Shown here: positions 1 through 12,116 of the stretch, in pieces
Position numbering within the stretch: position 1 is the stretch's first letter
Layout: every line of letters starts with the position of its first letter
From: Jackrogersella multiformis
Lineage: Eukaryota; Ascomycota; Sordariomycetes; Xylariales; Hypoxylaceae
Direction: 5' to 3'
Assembly: GCA_902806575.1 (NCBI GenBank)
Contig: CADCXD010000008.1
Coordinates: 1,426,001 to 1,490,000, forward strand
Length of the DNA stretch: 64,000 nt
Position numbers and translations under genes: made by a program
Notes under the pieces: model-generated
Told to the model about the DNA's origin: nothing
What the model saw: the letters and a program-made list of their open reading frames with translations, nothing else
Databases searched by the model: none

Positions 1-2622
1 GCGAGTTGCACCAAGATATTTTGCCACTGAATATTGTAACCCAGAGGAAGAGATGTAAGTGCCTTGTACTCTTCCAAAGTCAAATCACTAGGGCAATCCG
101 ACTGAGTTGATAACACCATGTTCGGTGGCGGACCATTCGGCTCTTTCACTGGACGATCGATGAACTGTTGTATTGGTGAGGGTTCACTTGCCGGCTCTCC
201 TGGTATAGAGTATGTGCATTGTCTAGTGATGCTCCAAGTAGTCTCGAATGAGACAACGAAGCAGTCCGTACTATTATCAAAATACTTGAAACGAAGGCCA
301 TTCTGAAGGCAGACATCGTCTTCAGTTTGTGTGATAACTTCTCTCATGCGGCGATGGGTTCCCGCGTGTGGTTTGTTCTCAGATAACAGCATTATTCGTT
401 GCGTTGAATCGAACACGCAGAAATGATCCACCAAGGGATAATAGCCGTGTAATGAATATCTCGCCCGTGGGCCCCCCTCAATTTGATATCTCGACTCAAG
501 GACATCTGACAGTACAAAAAATGTAGTGTCACGCCAATGACCAAAAGAGCAAGGGACTCGCAGCTCAAAAACGGTCGACTTGGCTTGAACTTCATTTCGT
601 GGCAACGGCCATTCATATATTTCTATATTCAGATCGGCTGCCTCCTTTCTGAGTCGGCACTTCGGACAATTGTTGGCACACCTGTCAGAGTAGGAACCTG
701 TGATCGTATCGACGTCAACAGTTTCGACAGTCCTGTGCTCAATTTCGTCAGATCGCTGCATCAAATCGTGATATTTGCTCCTTTTTTGCCGAAATTCAGC
801 GCGCTTTTTCTCCTTGGCTATCCTCGCTTCGTCTTCAATGGCTCTAAGTAGGTCTTGATGTTCAATAGATTGATCGAAATACCGAGCAGAAAAACAGCAC
901 AGGTTTCCAAAGCTAGATGATACTTCGTAGAAAGGGTATACTGCCCGAGACGAGCGACGCCCCAAGTACTTCTCTATAACCTGGAGCCTTTCCATATGCT
1001 CCTTCAGTGGAAGGTTAAGGTTTTCCAAGAGACCCACTGGTATCCCTGGGTTGTAGTCTTCCAATAAGCTACAAACTCGCACTGCTGATTTGTCGGATGC
1101 AACCCAGAGTTCAAGGATGGTGAGAATCATTATGGACATTAACTCAGGGTTTCCTTTATAGCGTTGGAGCGCTGCTTCATGGTAATTCTTGATCAACCCC
1201 CTCATGATACCAGAAGTATTAGGGTACGATTCATTCCGTGTTGACCATCCTTGGAGATTTGTGGCAACCCAGGACTCAAATGCCACAAGGTTATACGTCA
1301 TTCCCGCACGGTTAGTAAGTGTAGGGGTGAATGAAGGGATCGTAGAAGGGTCATAGATGTCCAAGGGGCAGGTCATCTCAAAGGCAAAGTCACCATTGTT
1401 CTTTCCCCGGTCGTCTATAGAATAGACAAAATTGTCAAGTTTGGGGAGAGAGACCTGAGTGTCCTGCTCAAATCTCAAATCCCGAAGAAGGTGGAAATCA
1501 TGGGAAATATGATGCTTTCCCTGTATATTCAACCATCTGTCTTGTAATATTTGATCTGTTTTCGACAGTGTCGATTCAACGAACTCAATAATAGGTTGAG
1601 AGACAATTCCAGTGATCTTCTGGCTTCGGCGGGAAATCTTGGCACTCATAGCCGACAACAAGTCACTTGGGAGTCTGGACTCATGTGCTCGAGTTAAGAT
1701 ATCAGACATGAAGAACAGCATATACGTCTTGTATATTTGTCCTGGGGATTTGGATGATGCCTCAAATCGTGAGAATTGAAGTTGCAAGGCGACGCGGATG
1801 AGCAACCATAAAGCTGATCTGCGCCACGGCTTAAGACAATCCTTCCAGAAGACCTCTTCCCGTGTGTGCTTTTTGATGCTAGAGACTTCTACAGAACTAC
1901 CGGCACACATTAGAAATGCCAAGAAAAGCTCAGTGACCATTTTCGGGTGTGTGGTATCCCGATTCTCATCATGCATCTTCTGGGCTTTTTTGACTCGGGG
2001 CTTCGTATTAGGGGCTTTCTGGTAGCTCATTTTGCCAAGTGTACGGGCTACCGTAGCCTGAAAGTTGGGTAGCTGGAAAGTTCCCAGGGGGATGGCCACG
2101 GCAGGGCCAGGAAATAATCGCCGTAGTCTCCCCACTGTAGACATCGCGGCTGCGTTGGTGGGAGATAGTTCAAACATTTCAACGAATACTGAAGCGTCCG
2201 ATCTCGTGAACAAGATGCCAGCATTCTGGGAACGAATATGGAGCACAATTGTTCCATCTGAACGAAAGTTAGTAAACTCGAAACCCAACAGGTAGATATA
2301 AAAGTTAAAAGGGGTGCTGACGTTTCTGAATGAGGAGTTCTTTGATTGCCTTGAGGATCTGCTCCTCGTTGGGTGAGGAATCATGGTTGTGATGTAGAGT
2401 TTGTATAGAGTCGATCACCAACTGTACAAGGCTAGTCTGGCAATCTTGGACGTGGTCTTTGAAATTGGAAAGATTATGTAGTACGGCGTCCAGTAAGATT
2501 TCCTCGCGACCCACGTGATAGTCATCTTCCTGAGGCACCTTTGGTGGGAGGAAGACATGATTCACGATGTAGCTAAGGTCTCCCGAAGACAATATGATCT
2601 TATCGTGATTAATCTGCGCCAT
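1..2622 (-). CDS. Large DUF6606-family protein, N-terminal part, runs off window
   Basis: N-terminal 853 or so residues of a giant fungal protein whose full-length relatives carry DUF6606 followed by DUF3638 and DUF3645; databases often label them ubiquitinyl-hydrolase-like, but the substrate is unsettled. Exon 1 is 2622-2322 and exon 2 runs from 2257 past the window start. The 64-base intron (2321-2258) has a TACTAAC branch site and TTCAG acceptor and joins in phase 1. All exon 2 codons were checked and none is a stop. Family-like blocks are VNHVFLPPKVPQEDDY near residue 15, FPGPAVAIPLGTFQ near 149, HPKMVTELFLAFLM near 204 and PWRRSALWLLIRVALQL near 243. I start at the ATG at 2622 because it lies just before the conserved head; the frame is open further upstream to 2886, but that part looks non-coding. 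Family assignment rests on remembered motifs; the C-terminal domains are outside the window. Confidence 0.85.
2258..2321 (-). other. Intron of the DUF6606 gene
   Basis: 64 bases. Donor GTCAGC, branch TACTAAC, acceptor TTCAG. It removes an in-frame TAA at 2305 and joins AAA-C to AT-GGA, giving a histidine codon at the junction. Confidence 0.8.
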
Positions 2623-5300
2623 ATTCGCTCTAGTTCCTAAGACCCGAGGAAAGGAGTTAAGTGATGGCCAGATGGTGATACCTTGGGTAGGATATGGGAG
2701 ATGTTCATGGATGATTGGAGGTATTAAAATGGCATGAAAAGTAGAAAGTCGATCTTGGAAGTGTTGAGAAAGTGATGAGGAAGTAATAAGGGAATGGTAA
2801 ATTTGGGGAGGAAACCATAGAGCGCAAATAATTGTCTGCAGCTGGAGAGTTGCGTACCAGTAACACGCAAGCGGGAGCCGCAGCACTTACAATGCCTGAG
2901 GTAGGATGGATGGTGTGTTAATACTAATGAACATGTGGGAGAGAAAAGAAAAAAATGTAAACAGGACTTGGCTTAATAGAAAAATGAGATTGTTGCGGAG
3001 ATGTTGTCGAGATTTTAAGTTCTACCTAACCGAGTAACTCCTTCCTAATCTTAGGATATTTGGGTACTCATTATGACTCGCACCTTTCTTGATTACAGGT
3101 AACTACCAACTCTGACAATCTTCACGAACCCGATACTCAGGTACCTCTTACCTATATAGAGAGAGATTTGACAAGGTACCTCCTACCTCTTACTTAGGTT
3201 ACGTGTATCTGATACGATATCTTGACTTATTTGGTACTTACTAGTATATAAATATTTACTTGGAGCCAATTGACTTTTCTAACACGTCTTTTGGGGATAA
3301 TGTAAATTCTTAAAGTACCTACTGAAGTACCTATTTATGTACCTATATACCAAGTTTAAGTAAGACGGATCTATATAGATGGGTGCATTAAACCTCTCGT
3401 CATCTCTTACTGGATGCCCAGGTTACTTACATAGGTACCTACATAGGCAGGCTCTGCGCCTGAACAATTTTTGGACAGTTTGGGCACCAACAGTAGTAAT
3501 ATCAAACCTAATCTAAACGAGCTGTTATATTTTAGTAGAACCAAGACACGTTAATACTTCTCGGGAGGTTGGCATTTCATACGCACCTACCCTATCTAAC
3601 ATAGGTACCTACTCTATAAAACAAACAAGAGGTTTGTTTTTGATTAGACACACGTGTATTATTATCGTTACATATGACGGATCAACGGTAAGTTGCATAG
3701 CGACCCGATGGTACCGTGCCTATGCGACAGCAAGCTTCTTTTTATTGTACCTTTCTCAGAGGCTATGGGCTAAATGAGTTATCACATTAAGTCATCGAGT
3801 GTAAAGTAGCTAGCCAATAGTCTGTCAAGTACCTCTCCAAAAGAGAAATATGTGATAAATTATAATTTACTTATTATACCTGCTTAACCTAAGTACCTAG
3901 TTCAGCATGTTACACATACATTTATAATCCTCGACATACCTTTTTCGACTGTTTGTAGACAAAATGTTGATACCAGCATTGAATTGCCACAATTAAGTGT
4001 TTCAATGGAAGGCTGTGGTGGGTACCTGTTACTCATATCAATGAACTGTTGGCACGAGTCCTTTATCATTCTGTACTGTAAAGCCATAATTCCGTCACAG
4101 TATTAAAGTGTGAAAGGTTGGAGGTTTGCCGTCATTTAATTTATTAGGTACCTACCTAGGTAGGTAGTCAGTTAGAAGGCGTATTCTTGCTAGATTGTTC
4201 TGGTGAGTTGCCAAAGTGTATGATGATTAAGCTGATACGATTTGCACCGAGACAAATGCCAGGAGGGGTACCAATCCTTCTTGAAGGAATAGATTGCGTG
4301 GGCGGGTGTGCCCATACAAACAGGTTCTAGGGTGACGTGAATGAAAGTGATGTGCTTGTTGCTATCGTTATAGAAACCAAGCTTATGTACACCGAGTAAG
4401 GCTAGTAACGAGAACGATGGATGCCTCGGCCCTAGAGGGTGATGTAATGTCACTTGGTCTTCTCTTAAACTGTCCTTCACAACCTAGGTAGGTACAATAT
4501 CTAAGATATATCGCTACTCTCTTCAGCAGCGGTAGTTAATGCTCATGACCCAGCAACCTCATTATTCACCTGAAAGATCCTACCATGACACATATAAGTA
4601 TCAATGCTGCGAGCACTGTTCATACTTGGGCCAATTCAATATGAAATAGTATGACATACCTAATAACCACGGGCATCTGTTTGTTGGGTTGATGAACAAA
4701 AAAGGGCTCTTCTTCTAGGACGATCATGGATTTTGTGAAAGACAAACTGGTGGACGGGATATTTGCTAATTATGTCGTTGATTAGGAGTAATTTGCTTAG
4801 GTAAACGTAGCCCTAATATAGACATATGTCGCATGAGAGGTTATCTACCCACGTACCTAAGATATGAATGTATCGGAGAGCTAGCGTGTCTTAGCTTACG
4901 GGCACGGACCAATCGATATGTACAGAGGTATATTAAAATAGCCTCTTCCAAGGTTTCTATTTGCCGACTCTGCAATGATTTGATTGGTCAATTGACATTC
5001 GAATGCGGAGTTTATCCTTAACCTGATCCTTGTCGTGTTCGACCCCGTTCATCTTTCGTCTTTCGTCTTTCGTCTTACCAAAATGATCGACTCAGTCCCA
5101 ACGACTAAATAAAATTTCCCCACTTACGCCTACCACGCGACTTACTTCCATCGAGACGCGCCAACAATCACTTTCAGTCATTATTAGATAGATTACGATC
5201 GTTCTTACAATTAGGAATCCTTCACTCAACACATGGTCAGGTGTAATCCACTCGGAGGAACTGATTAGCACACCCCGTCGCTCTTTGAGTGTTCAACACG
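2623..5300. other. Intergenic, divergent promoters, no gene seen
   Basis: 2.7 kb between the start codons of the minus-strand DUF6606 gene and the plus-strand HIRIP3-like gene. AT-leaning, with many TACCT/AGGTA motifs (for example 3130-3200, 3420-3450, 3600-3615, 4145-4170). The open frames at 3902-4087, 4190-4480 and 4833-5021 have no recognisable protein character or splice context. Just before the HIRIP3-like gene there is a CTTTCGT-type pyrimidine-rich stretch (5050-5080), typical of fungal 5' leaders. Confidence 0.6.
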
Positions 5301-6902
5301 ATGTCGCCATCCGCGGAAACTATCGAGAAAGATCTCCGCGACGGAGTTCGCGCTGTCGTTGCAGAACGCGGCTGGGACGATGTGACCGTGAACAATGTTC
5401 GCCTCTATGTCGAGGAGAAGAGTGATCTTGATAAAGGCTTCTTCAAGTCATCGGAGTGGGAAAGGCGTAGCAAGAAGATCATTAAGGAGTTTGTTGTAAG
5501 TACCTATACTTCCCTGTTATCATTGCTACAGTACAGTACATAATTGCTAATATGTAACATCTAGGCCAAGCTGTTAGCTGAGGAAGAAGAAGCCCAATCA
5601 TCTCCGCCGGCTAAGGTCAAGTCGGAATCCAAGAACGGGGTAAAACGACAGTCGAGCGATGAGCCAACTCCCGCACCAAAGCGTCAGAAGAAAGCTGCTC
5701 GAGCTGCGCCGCCTAAGAAAACTAAGGCCAAGAAGGAGGAGTCGGAATCAGAGCTTAGCGACCTGGGTGACCTAAGCGATCTCGAAGAGCCGCCGAAGAA
5801 AGCGGCTGCCAAGAAGGCAACTAAGAAGGAAGATTCCGATTCCGAGTTGAGTGATCTTAGTCTATCAGAAGACGAGCCGAAGAAGGGCAAACCGAAGAAA
5901 CCAACATCGCGTCGCCAGTCTAAGAAGGAGGAGTCGGAGTCTGAATTAAGCGACCTAGGCGACTCAGAGGAAGAGCCCAAGAAGAAGACGAAGGGTCCGA
6001 AGAAAGCCACTCCTCGACGCAAGTCTAATAAGGTTAAAAAGGACGAGGAAGATGAGGGCGACATGGAAAAATCTCCCGTAGGCAAAAAGCGCAAACGCGC
6101 AGTGCCTCCTAAGAAGCCTGCGGCCAAGTCTGCTAAAGTAAAACCCGATAGCGAGGATGACTTGGTTGACGAGAAGGACGAGAAGGATGAAACGGAGTCG
6201 GAGGTTAATGTCGATGCCAAAGTTGAGGCCAAAGTCGAGACCAAAGTCGAGTCTAGCCCGGAGGCAAATGCTAAGAAGGTGCCTAAACCCGAAGAGGCCG
6301 ACGAAGATGCCAAGCCGAAGGACATGGACAACGAGGACAGCAAAGCAGCAAAAGCGGAAGACTCCGACTCCGAATTGTCGTCAGTCTTGGACGAGCCTCC
6401 CCCAAAGAAGCACAAGTCCAAAGAACCCAAGGGGGCATCCAAGCCAAAGCAGGCGAAGGAACTATCGGGAGACGAAGTAGAGATCAAGAAATTGCAAGCA
6501 CAGCTGGTCAAGTGTGGAGTTCGCAAGATATGGGGCTTCGAGTTGAAGAAGTACGGCGACGACGGCAAAGGCAAGATCAGACACCTAAGGGGGATGCTTC
6601 GAGATATTGGGATGGATGGCCGCTTTTCCGAAGCTAAGGCGAAGGAGATCAAGGAAAAGAGAGAGCTTATGGCCGATCTGGAAGCCGTCACTGAGATGAA
6701 TCGCAACTGGGGTACTAGAAAGGGTGGTCGCGCCACTAGGAGCAAGGTTACAAACAAGTCACAAAAGGAAGAGCATGAAGACGACGAGGATGCTAAGGAC
6801 GAGGACGATAATGGGGATGAGGACGAAGTTCAGGCAAATACCCGAGTGTCTAAACGAATGGCTGATTTAGCTTTCCTTGGAAGCGACAGCGAATCTGACT
6901 AG
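5301..6902 (+). CDS. HIRIP3-like nuclear protein with DEK_C-like N-terminus
   Basis: Predicted 510-residue nuclear protein, probably a histone chaperone. Exon 1 is 5301-5495 and exon 2 5565-6902; the 69-base intron has donor GTAAGT and joins in phase 0. Residues 5-68 form a DEK_C-like helical domain (VRLYVEEKSDL, GFFKSSEWERRSKKIIKEF). Residues 69-365 are a lysine- and acid-rich disordered region with four repeats built on S-[DE]-S-E-L-S, likely casein kinase 2 sites, interspersed with basic nuclear-localisation-like KKRKR clusters. Residues 369-455 (LQAQLVKCGVRKIWGFELKK ... RHLRGMLRDIGMDGR ... KRELMADLEAV) match the pattern of the HIRIP3 C-terminal domain, which binds H2A-H2B in animals. An acidic tail follows. 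The start is the ATG at 5301. Function is inferred from domain resemblance only; a DEK- or Chz1-related role is possible. Confidence 0.78.
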
Positions 6903-7937
6903 CAGAGAGGCACGATTTGTAGGGTCATGACGAGATCTGTGGGCTCTTGAGCATGGCCTGGATAAGTTGATGATGCGTTGTAATAAGTCTTTTGAGGTCT
7001 ATCTACTAGCATTCATCTTCTGGGCTACGAGGCTGAAGACGGCTACTGAGCCCATGAACAGGACGGCGTTGTAAAACTACGGGATGTTAGTTAGCTCTAA
7101 AAGAGATAACTTGGAATCAACCAGGTCAATGAGCATGCTACTCACGGCTCTGCGTGAGACCTCTCTCTCTTCGTCATCTGATCTTGCTTCGATGAAGAGC
7201 CGGCGTAGATTGGGGAAGTTTGCCTATAGTAGTTGGCATGAGTATGTTGCTCTCGTCTGCGATATGTACCTAGCCTTGGTATGCTAGGTATGGTCTCGTC
7301 TCACCATGTGATATGCCCTTGGCGGATATGCTGTCTATGAGGGAAATGTACCTTGTCCCGTACAATCGAAACCGTACGTACACCCTAAGCAGCTAGGTAG
7401 GTATTCTCATGACTCGACCGACTGGGTGGTATCTAAGCAATGTACCTAGTTATATAGAAAGAGGTTGTTGTAAGTGAAGATAGAAGATAATAGATAGAAG
7501 ATGGACGGCGAACCTTGGAAGATATATGGAGATCCACTAAAAACGTAATTGTGGCTAATGTAATGTGGCTTGTAATAGAGGTGTGTGTCATGAGCAGTCA
7601 TGGAAATCGCAAAAGTTCAGCCACAAACAGGGCTGGTCTTTCGGACCCTCTTTTAAGGTAAATGACAAGGGGGTTGATTAGGTTGATTAGAACGAGTTGT
7701 ATCCATCCTTTCAACTTGTCATTAACAACATTGAAACTTGGAACTCAATTACACCTTTTTTTCTTCTTATTCATGAGATACGACATACGATACGAACGAA
7801 TATATCTGCAACTAACGATTCCTCAAGAAAGAGGTCGGATGTACTCTTATTAGCCCTCAAAGGGCCTCTCATTCCTTTTCGGCTGTCGCTTCGTCGTCCC
7901 CTAATACTTGATATAAATTCCCAGAAACGTCATCCAA
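6903..7937. other. Intergenic, no gene seen
   Basis: 1.0 kb between the HIRIP3-like stop and the AP-1 beta start, same strand. It should hold the 3' UTR of the first and the promoter of the second. Short frames at 7084-7287 and 7662-7981 show no protein-like character. The last 90 bases before 7938 are pyrimidine-rich. Confidence 0.6.
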
Positions 7938-10363
7938 ATGTCGGCGGTCAGTCGCATTCGTGGCGCTTTCGCCGTGCCTAGGAAGGGCGAGACGTTCGAG
8001 TTGCGAGCTGGTCTGGTATCTCAATATGCCTGGGAACGGAAGGAATCAATCCAGAAGACCATCATGGCTATGACATTAGGTAAAGACGTGTCACAGCTAT
8101 TCCCGGATGTGCTGAAGAATATCGCGACTGGAGACCTCGACCAAAAGAAACTAGTTTACCTCTATCTAATGTAAGTGGCCAACTGTCCTGGTGGCCTCTA
8201 GGAGGCTTCCTCAAATCCACCAATACACTCGAACTTATTGAACTACAGGAACTATGCCAAATCGCATCCCGATCTGTGTATCCTCGCTGTCAACACATTT
8301 GTTCAAGATTCCGAAGACCCCAATCCTCTCATAAGAGCACTTGCCATCAGGACCATGGGTTGCATCCGAGTAGATAAGATGGTGGATTACATGGAGGAAC
8401 CTCTTCGGAAAACGTTACGAGACGAATCGCCATACGTACGGAAGACAGCTGCTATTTGTGTCGCGAAACTCTTCGACTTGAACCCTTCAATGTGCATGGA
8501 AAACGGCTTCCTGGAAATACTCCAGGAGTTGATCGGGGATCCCAACCCTATGGTCGTTGCGAACTCGGTGCAGGCACTAGCGGAAATAACCGAGACGGCT
8601 CCTGAGACGAGAGCACTTGTTATAACACCCGCTACGCTCAAGAAGTTGATGATGGCCCTAAACGAGTGTACGGAATGGGGTAGGGTGACGATCCTTTCGA
8701 CCTTGGCCGACTACCCCCCTCAGGATGTGAAGGAGTCGGAGCACATTTGTGAACGAGTAGCGCCACAGTTCCAACACGTCAACCCCAGCGTGGTGCTTGC
8801 TGCCGTCAAGGTAGTATTTATCCACATGAGGTTAATCAATGGCGACCTTGTCCGGCAATACCTGAAGAAGATGGCGCCTCCCCTAGGTTAGCCTGCTACC
8901 ATCCTGGCGCCTCCTTAGGATTATCGCTAACATGCACTAACTAGTTACTCTTGTCGCGTCCGCCCCTGAAGTCCAGTACGTCGCGTTGCGGAATATCGAT
9001 CTCCTCTTGCAAGCCAAGCCCGATATTCTAAGCAAGGAACTAAGAGTGTTCTTCTGCAAGTACAACGACCCGGAATATGTCAAACTTCAAAAGCTTGAGA
9101 TCATGGTGAGAATAGCAAACGAGAAAAACTACGAACAACTCCTGGCCGAGTTGAAGGAGTACGCCTTGGAAGTAGATATGGATTTTGTTCGAAGAGCCGT
9201 CAAGGCCATCGGGCAGGTTGCGATCAAGATTGAGAGCGCAAGTGAAAAATGTGTCAATGCACTGTTGGATCTGATTGCCACCAAGGTTAACTATGTGGTT
9301 CAAGAGGTTGTCGTGGTCATCAAAGACATCCTCCGGAAGTACCCTGGCTATGAAGGAGTCATCCCGACACTTTGCAATCACATCGACGAGCTAGACGAGC
9401 CTAACGCCAGGGGTTCGCTAATATGGATTGTCGGCGAGTACGCAGAGAAAATAAATAATGCGGATGAGATACTGTCGAGCTTCGTGGACGTTTTCATGGA
9501 AGAGTTTACACAAACACAACTACAGATTCTGACGGCGGTTGTTAAATTATTTTTGAAGAAGCCAAGCAACAATCAGGGGCTAGTGCAAAAGGTTCTACAG
9601 GCGGCCACGGCGGAGAACGACAATCCGGATATTCGAGACCGAGCTTATGTCTATTGGCGACTGCTGTCGGGTGATCTAGAAGTCGCGAAGGTATATTGGC
9701 CCTAAACACCCCCCCTTTTTTTTTTTGCTCGGCTATGGAACTAATAAACACTAGAGCATCATTCTATCACCGAAGCCGGCTATCTCAACCACAATGACGA
9801 GCTTACCGACAGCTTTGCTAGAGCAACTTCTTGGCGAGCTGTCAACATTGGCCTCGGTCTACCACAAGCCCCCCGAGTCTTTCGTTGGCAAAGGACGCTA
9901 TGGTGCCGACGAAATCCAACGAGCAGCTATTCAGGAACAGCGACAGAACGCGGCCGAAAACCTCATTGCCGCATCGGTTGGTGGCTCTTCTCAGAACGGG
10001 GCACAAGCGCAAAACAACATCGAAAACCTCTTGGATATCGATTTCGATGGCGCCGCGCCGGCATCGCACGAACAAAACTCGGCATCAGCCACGCCAGAAC
10101 GTGTAGCAAGCCCCGCCGCCGGAGCTGCTCCTTCAGGCGGACTGGCTGATATGATGGGCCTCTTCGACGCTCCCGCGCCTCAAAGCAACCCTGCCAGTGG
10201 CAGTGGTGGTAACGTCAACGACATCATGAACGGATTTGGGGGGTTGGATTTGAGCGGGTCAAGCCAGCCGCCGCCAGCGTCGGTACAACTTGGCCACGGA
10301 GGCGCGAGCGGAGGGACGGAGCAGAAGGGTACGAACAATGACGATCTGTTAGGTCTTTTCTAA
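7938..10363 (+). CDS. apl2: AP-1 adaptor complex beta subunit
   Basis: Large beta chain of the AP-1 clathrin adaptor, which sorts cargo between the trans-Golgi network and endosomes. Exons 7938-8170, 8249-8886, 8945-9690 and 9755-10363; introns of 78, 58 and 64 bases all keep frame and give 741 residues. The adaptin trunk (residues 1-580) shows the conserved blocks DVSQLFPDVLKNIAT, KKLVYLYLMNYAKSHPDL, PLIRALAIRTMGCIRV, YVRKTAAICVAKLFDLNP, SLIWIVGEYAEKI and DIRDRAYVYWRLLS. The hinge then has LLDID near residue 630, a clathrin-box type motif, and the chain ends DDLLGLF. The C-terminal ear of animal beta subunits is absent, as usual in fungi. Intron 3 (9691-9754) has an unusual C8T11-type pyrimidine run. 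AP-2 beta is the main alternative, but the short length and hinge favour AP-1. Confidence 0.93.
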
Positions 10364-10967
10364 GGGAAGCAACGCCAGCAACCTCACCAACCGGAAATCG
10401 AAATCCTTGCACTAACGTTCGTCGAGGGGCCCGCCGAGGGGTCAGTGGGGATGATCTACTAGATTTGCGATAGGGGACATGGAAAGGAGTCACGGCATCG
10501 TGGCAAGGGTGTTTGATAGGGGAGGTGAACAGGTGAACACTTGGGGAGGACTTGAGAATAAGTATTGGTATCTTGACTGCCAACAACGAAGGAGAGCCTA
10601 ACTTATTAGATGAGAAATCATGACGCGAAGATAGGTTCTCGCATGGTGTATTCCTTCCCCTTCAACCTAGTGCTCTATGCCTTTTTCTATAGCCCAATGC
10701 AAACTAGTCCATGCCATTCACCGTGATACTAAATGTATTCATCGTATTCCTGCTTCACATCCCCACAATGGGCACTTGATTTGCTCATATAATAATGGCG
10801 TCCCGCTCCGAGGGTTCTCGATGGAATTGGTATTCAAACGGCGACCTTGGATATTCGACCTCCCATCCTTATCCCCATTCATATTCCTATTCTTCCCATA
10901 TCATATCACACCATACCATATCATATCATATCCACGCCATCACCGGCCGGCCTCACACGGCACCGCC
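10364..10967. other. Convergent intergenic, 3' UTRs and CATAT repeats
   Basis: 604 bases between two convergent genes. It contains a (CATAT)n-like simple repeat at about 10893-10932. Frames at 10224-10586 and 10677-11292 overlap real genes on the other strand and are rejected. Confidence 0.55.
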
Positions 10968-11536
10968 TCACGCATCGACGCCGTCGACGCGGCCGCGCAC
11001 GGTGCCGTCGAGCGGCGGGCCCCCGGCGCTCTTCTCCCCGGGCCCGGCGCTGTCGCGATCGCGATCGCGCCCCCACTCCTCCGGCGTCTGGCACTTGGCG
11101 CTCCAGGCGTGGATCGCGGCGATCTCGTCCCGCAGCGCCGCGTTCACCGCCCGGTGCCGCTTCAGGCTGCTCTGCCCCGCGAACACCGGCGACACGATTA
11201 GGGATGTGAAGGACTGCCCGCAGCCGCCTGGGAGGGAGGGGAGGTTAGCTGGAGTGGAGAGTGGCGAGTTGGACTGGGGTGGTGGTGGTTAGGGGAAGGG
11301 GAAGGGGGAGGGGAAGGGTATGGGTGCGCGAAGCGTCGTCGACGTCGACTAGGATATAGGGGGATAGAGTGTGCAAACGGGAAGGCGAGCGCGGATGCAG
11401 GGTTGAAGGTTCGAGGGAGGGACGGGCGGGCAAAGGAGGACGTACCGGACATGTCGGTGACTTCGACGTGGGTCGCGTTGAGTCGCTCGGCGAGCGCCGC
11501 CTTGAGCGACGTCTCGGTGATGGTAGGCTCGCTCAT
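10968..11536 (-). CDS. BolA-like protein (Fra2/Bol2 type)
   Basis: Small BolA-family protein of 116 residues. BolA proteins pair with monothiol glutaredoxins and bind [2Fe-2S] clusters; the cytosolic Fra2 type takes part in iron-regulon signalling. Exon 1 is 11536-11446 and exon 2 11227-10968; the 218-base intron joins in phase 1. Visible family features are ATHVEVTDMSGGCGQSF near residues 21-37, the class II loop with the conserved cysteine (GCG), VSPVFAGQSSLKRHRAVNAA, and EEIAAIHA-type DEIAAIHAWSAKCQTPEEW near 65-83, containing the metal-ligand histidine. A 34-residue Arg/Asp/Gly-rich tail extends beyond the usual end. There is no obvious mitochondrial presequence, which favours Fra2 over the mitochondrial Bol1/Bol3. 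It is divergent from the NIF3-like gene, with 580 bases between the starts. Confidence 0.9.
11228..11445 (-). other. Long G/C-skewed intron of the BolA-like gene
   Basis: 218 bases, three to four times the length of other introns here. Donor GTACGT, acceptor CCCAG. Plus-strand 11272-11325 is dominated by G runs (GGTGGTGGT followed by GGGGAAGGGGAAGGGGGAGG), so the transcript carries a long C-rich tract and the opposite strand could form a G-quadruplex. Confidence 0.75.
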
Positions 11537-12116
11537 CTTTCCTTGCGCCGATGTCGTTTGTTACTCGGAAATAGGTAGCTCTATTGTCTATTATGTGGCT
11601 AGGTATTGTATTGGTATCTGTGTCTCCGCTTAGTTGGTATTGGGACGTCGTACGTGGGTGCGCGGGTGCAATGGCGGCGGGGAGAGAAAGGGTTCGTCGT
11701 GGATCGCAAGGCGGCTTGAAGTATTAAAGGTGGTGGGTTAGAGGGACAGACAGAGACAGAGACGAACAAACGACTGCCCCGCGATGATGAAATTGAAATT
11801 AGGGACGGAACTAGGGCGGCCGATGGGCACCGGTATCTAGGTACCTAAGTATTTAGACAGCTCCGATAGATGGGCATTGGTGGGGTTGTGTGGCTGCAGC
11901 TCCCGAGGCGGAAGCTGGGTACCCACTTTAATGTTGAATGTTGCTCTCATAGGTACGATAAGATAAGGTATACCAATCTTTACCTAAATAGCTGCATAAG
12001 TGCCGAGGATCTACTTAGTATTTACCTACCTACTTGATAGGTAGATAAACTACCAAGGTTCCAACGCCTCATGGTTGTTGGCCGGTATACTAACTAGAAC
12101 CTGGAATCCCACTGCA
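11537..12116. other. Shared divergent promoter, BolA-like and NIF3-like
   Basis: 580 bases between two divergent start codons. A short upstream frame (ATG at 12071, stop within eight codons) precedes the NIF3 start. TACCTA/TAGGTA motifs lie at 11835-11850 and 12020-12045. Confidence 0.55.

Noticed and set aside
5684..6757. 357-codon minus-strand frame rich in Ser, Phe and Leu
   Set aside because: It is the antisense of the Lys/Glu/Asp repeat region of the HIRIP3-like gene; composition follows from the sense strand.
10677..11292. Plus-strand frames of 120-174 codons
   Set aside because: They overlap the BolA-like exon 2 and its 3' flank on the opposite strand; low complexity, GC-driven.
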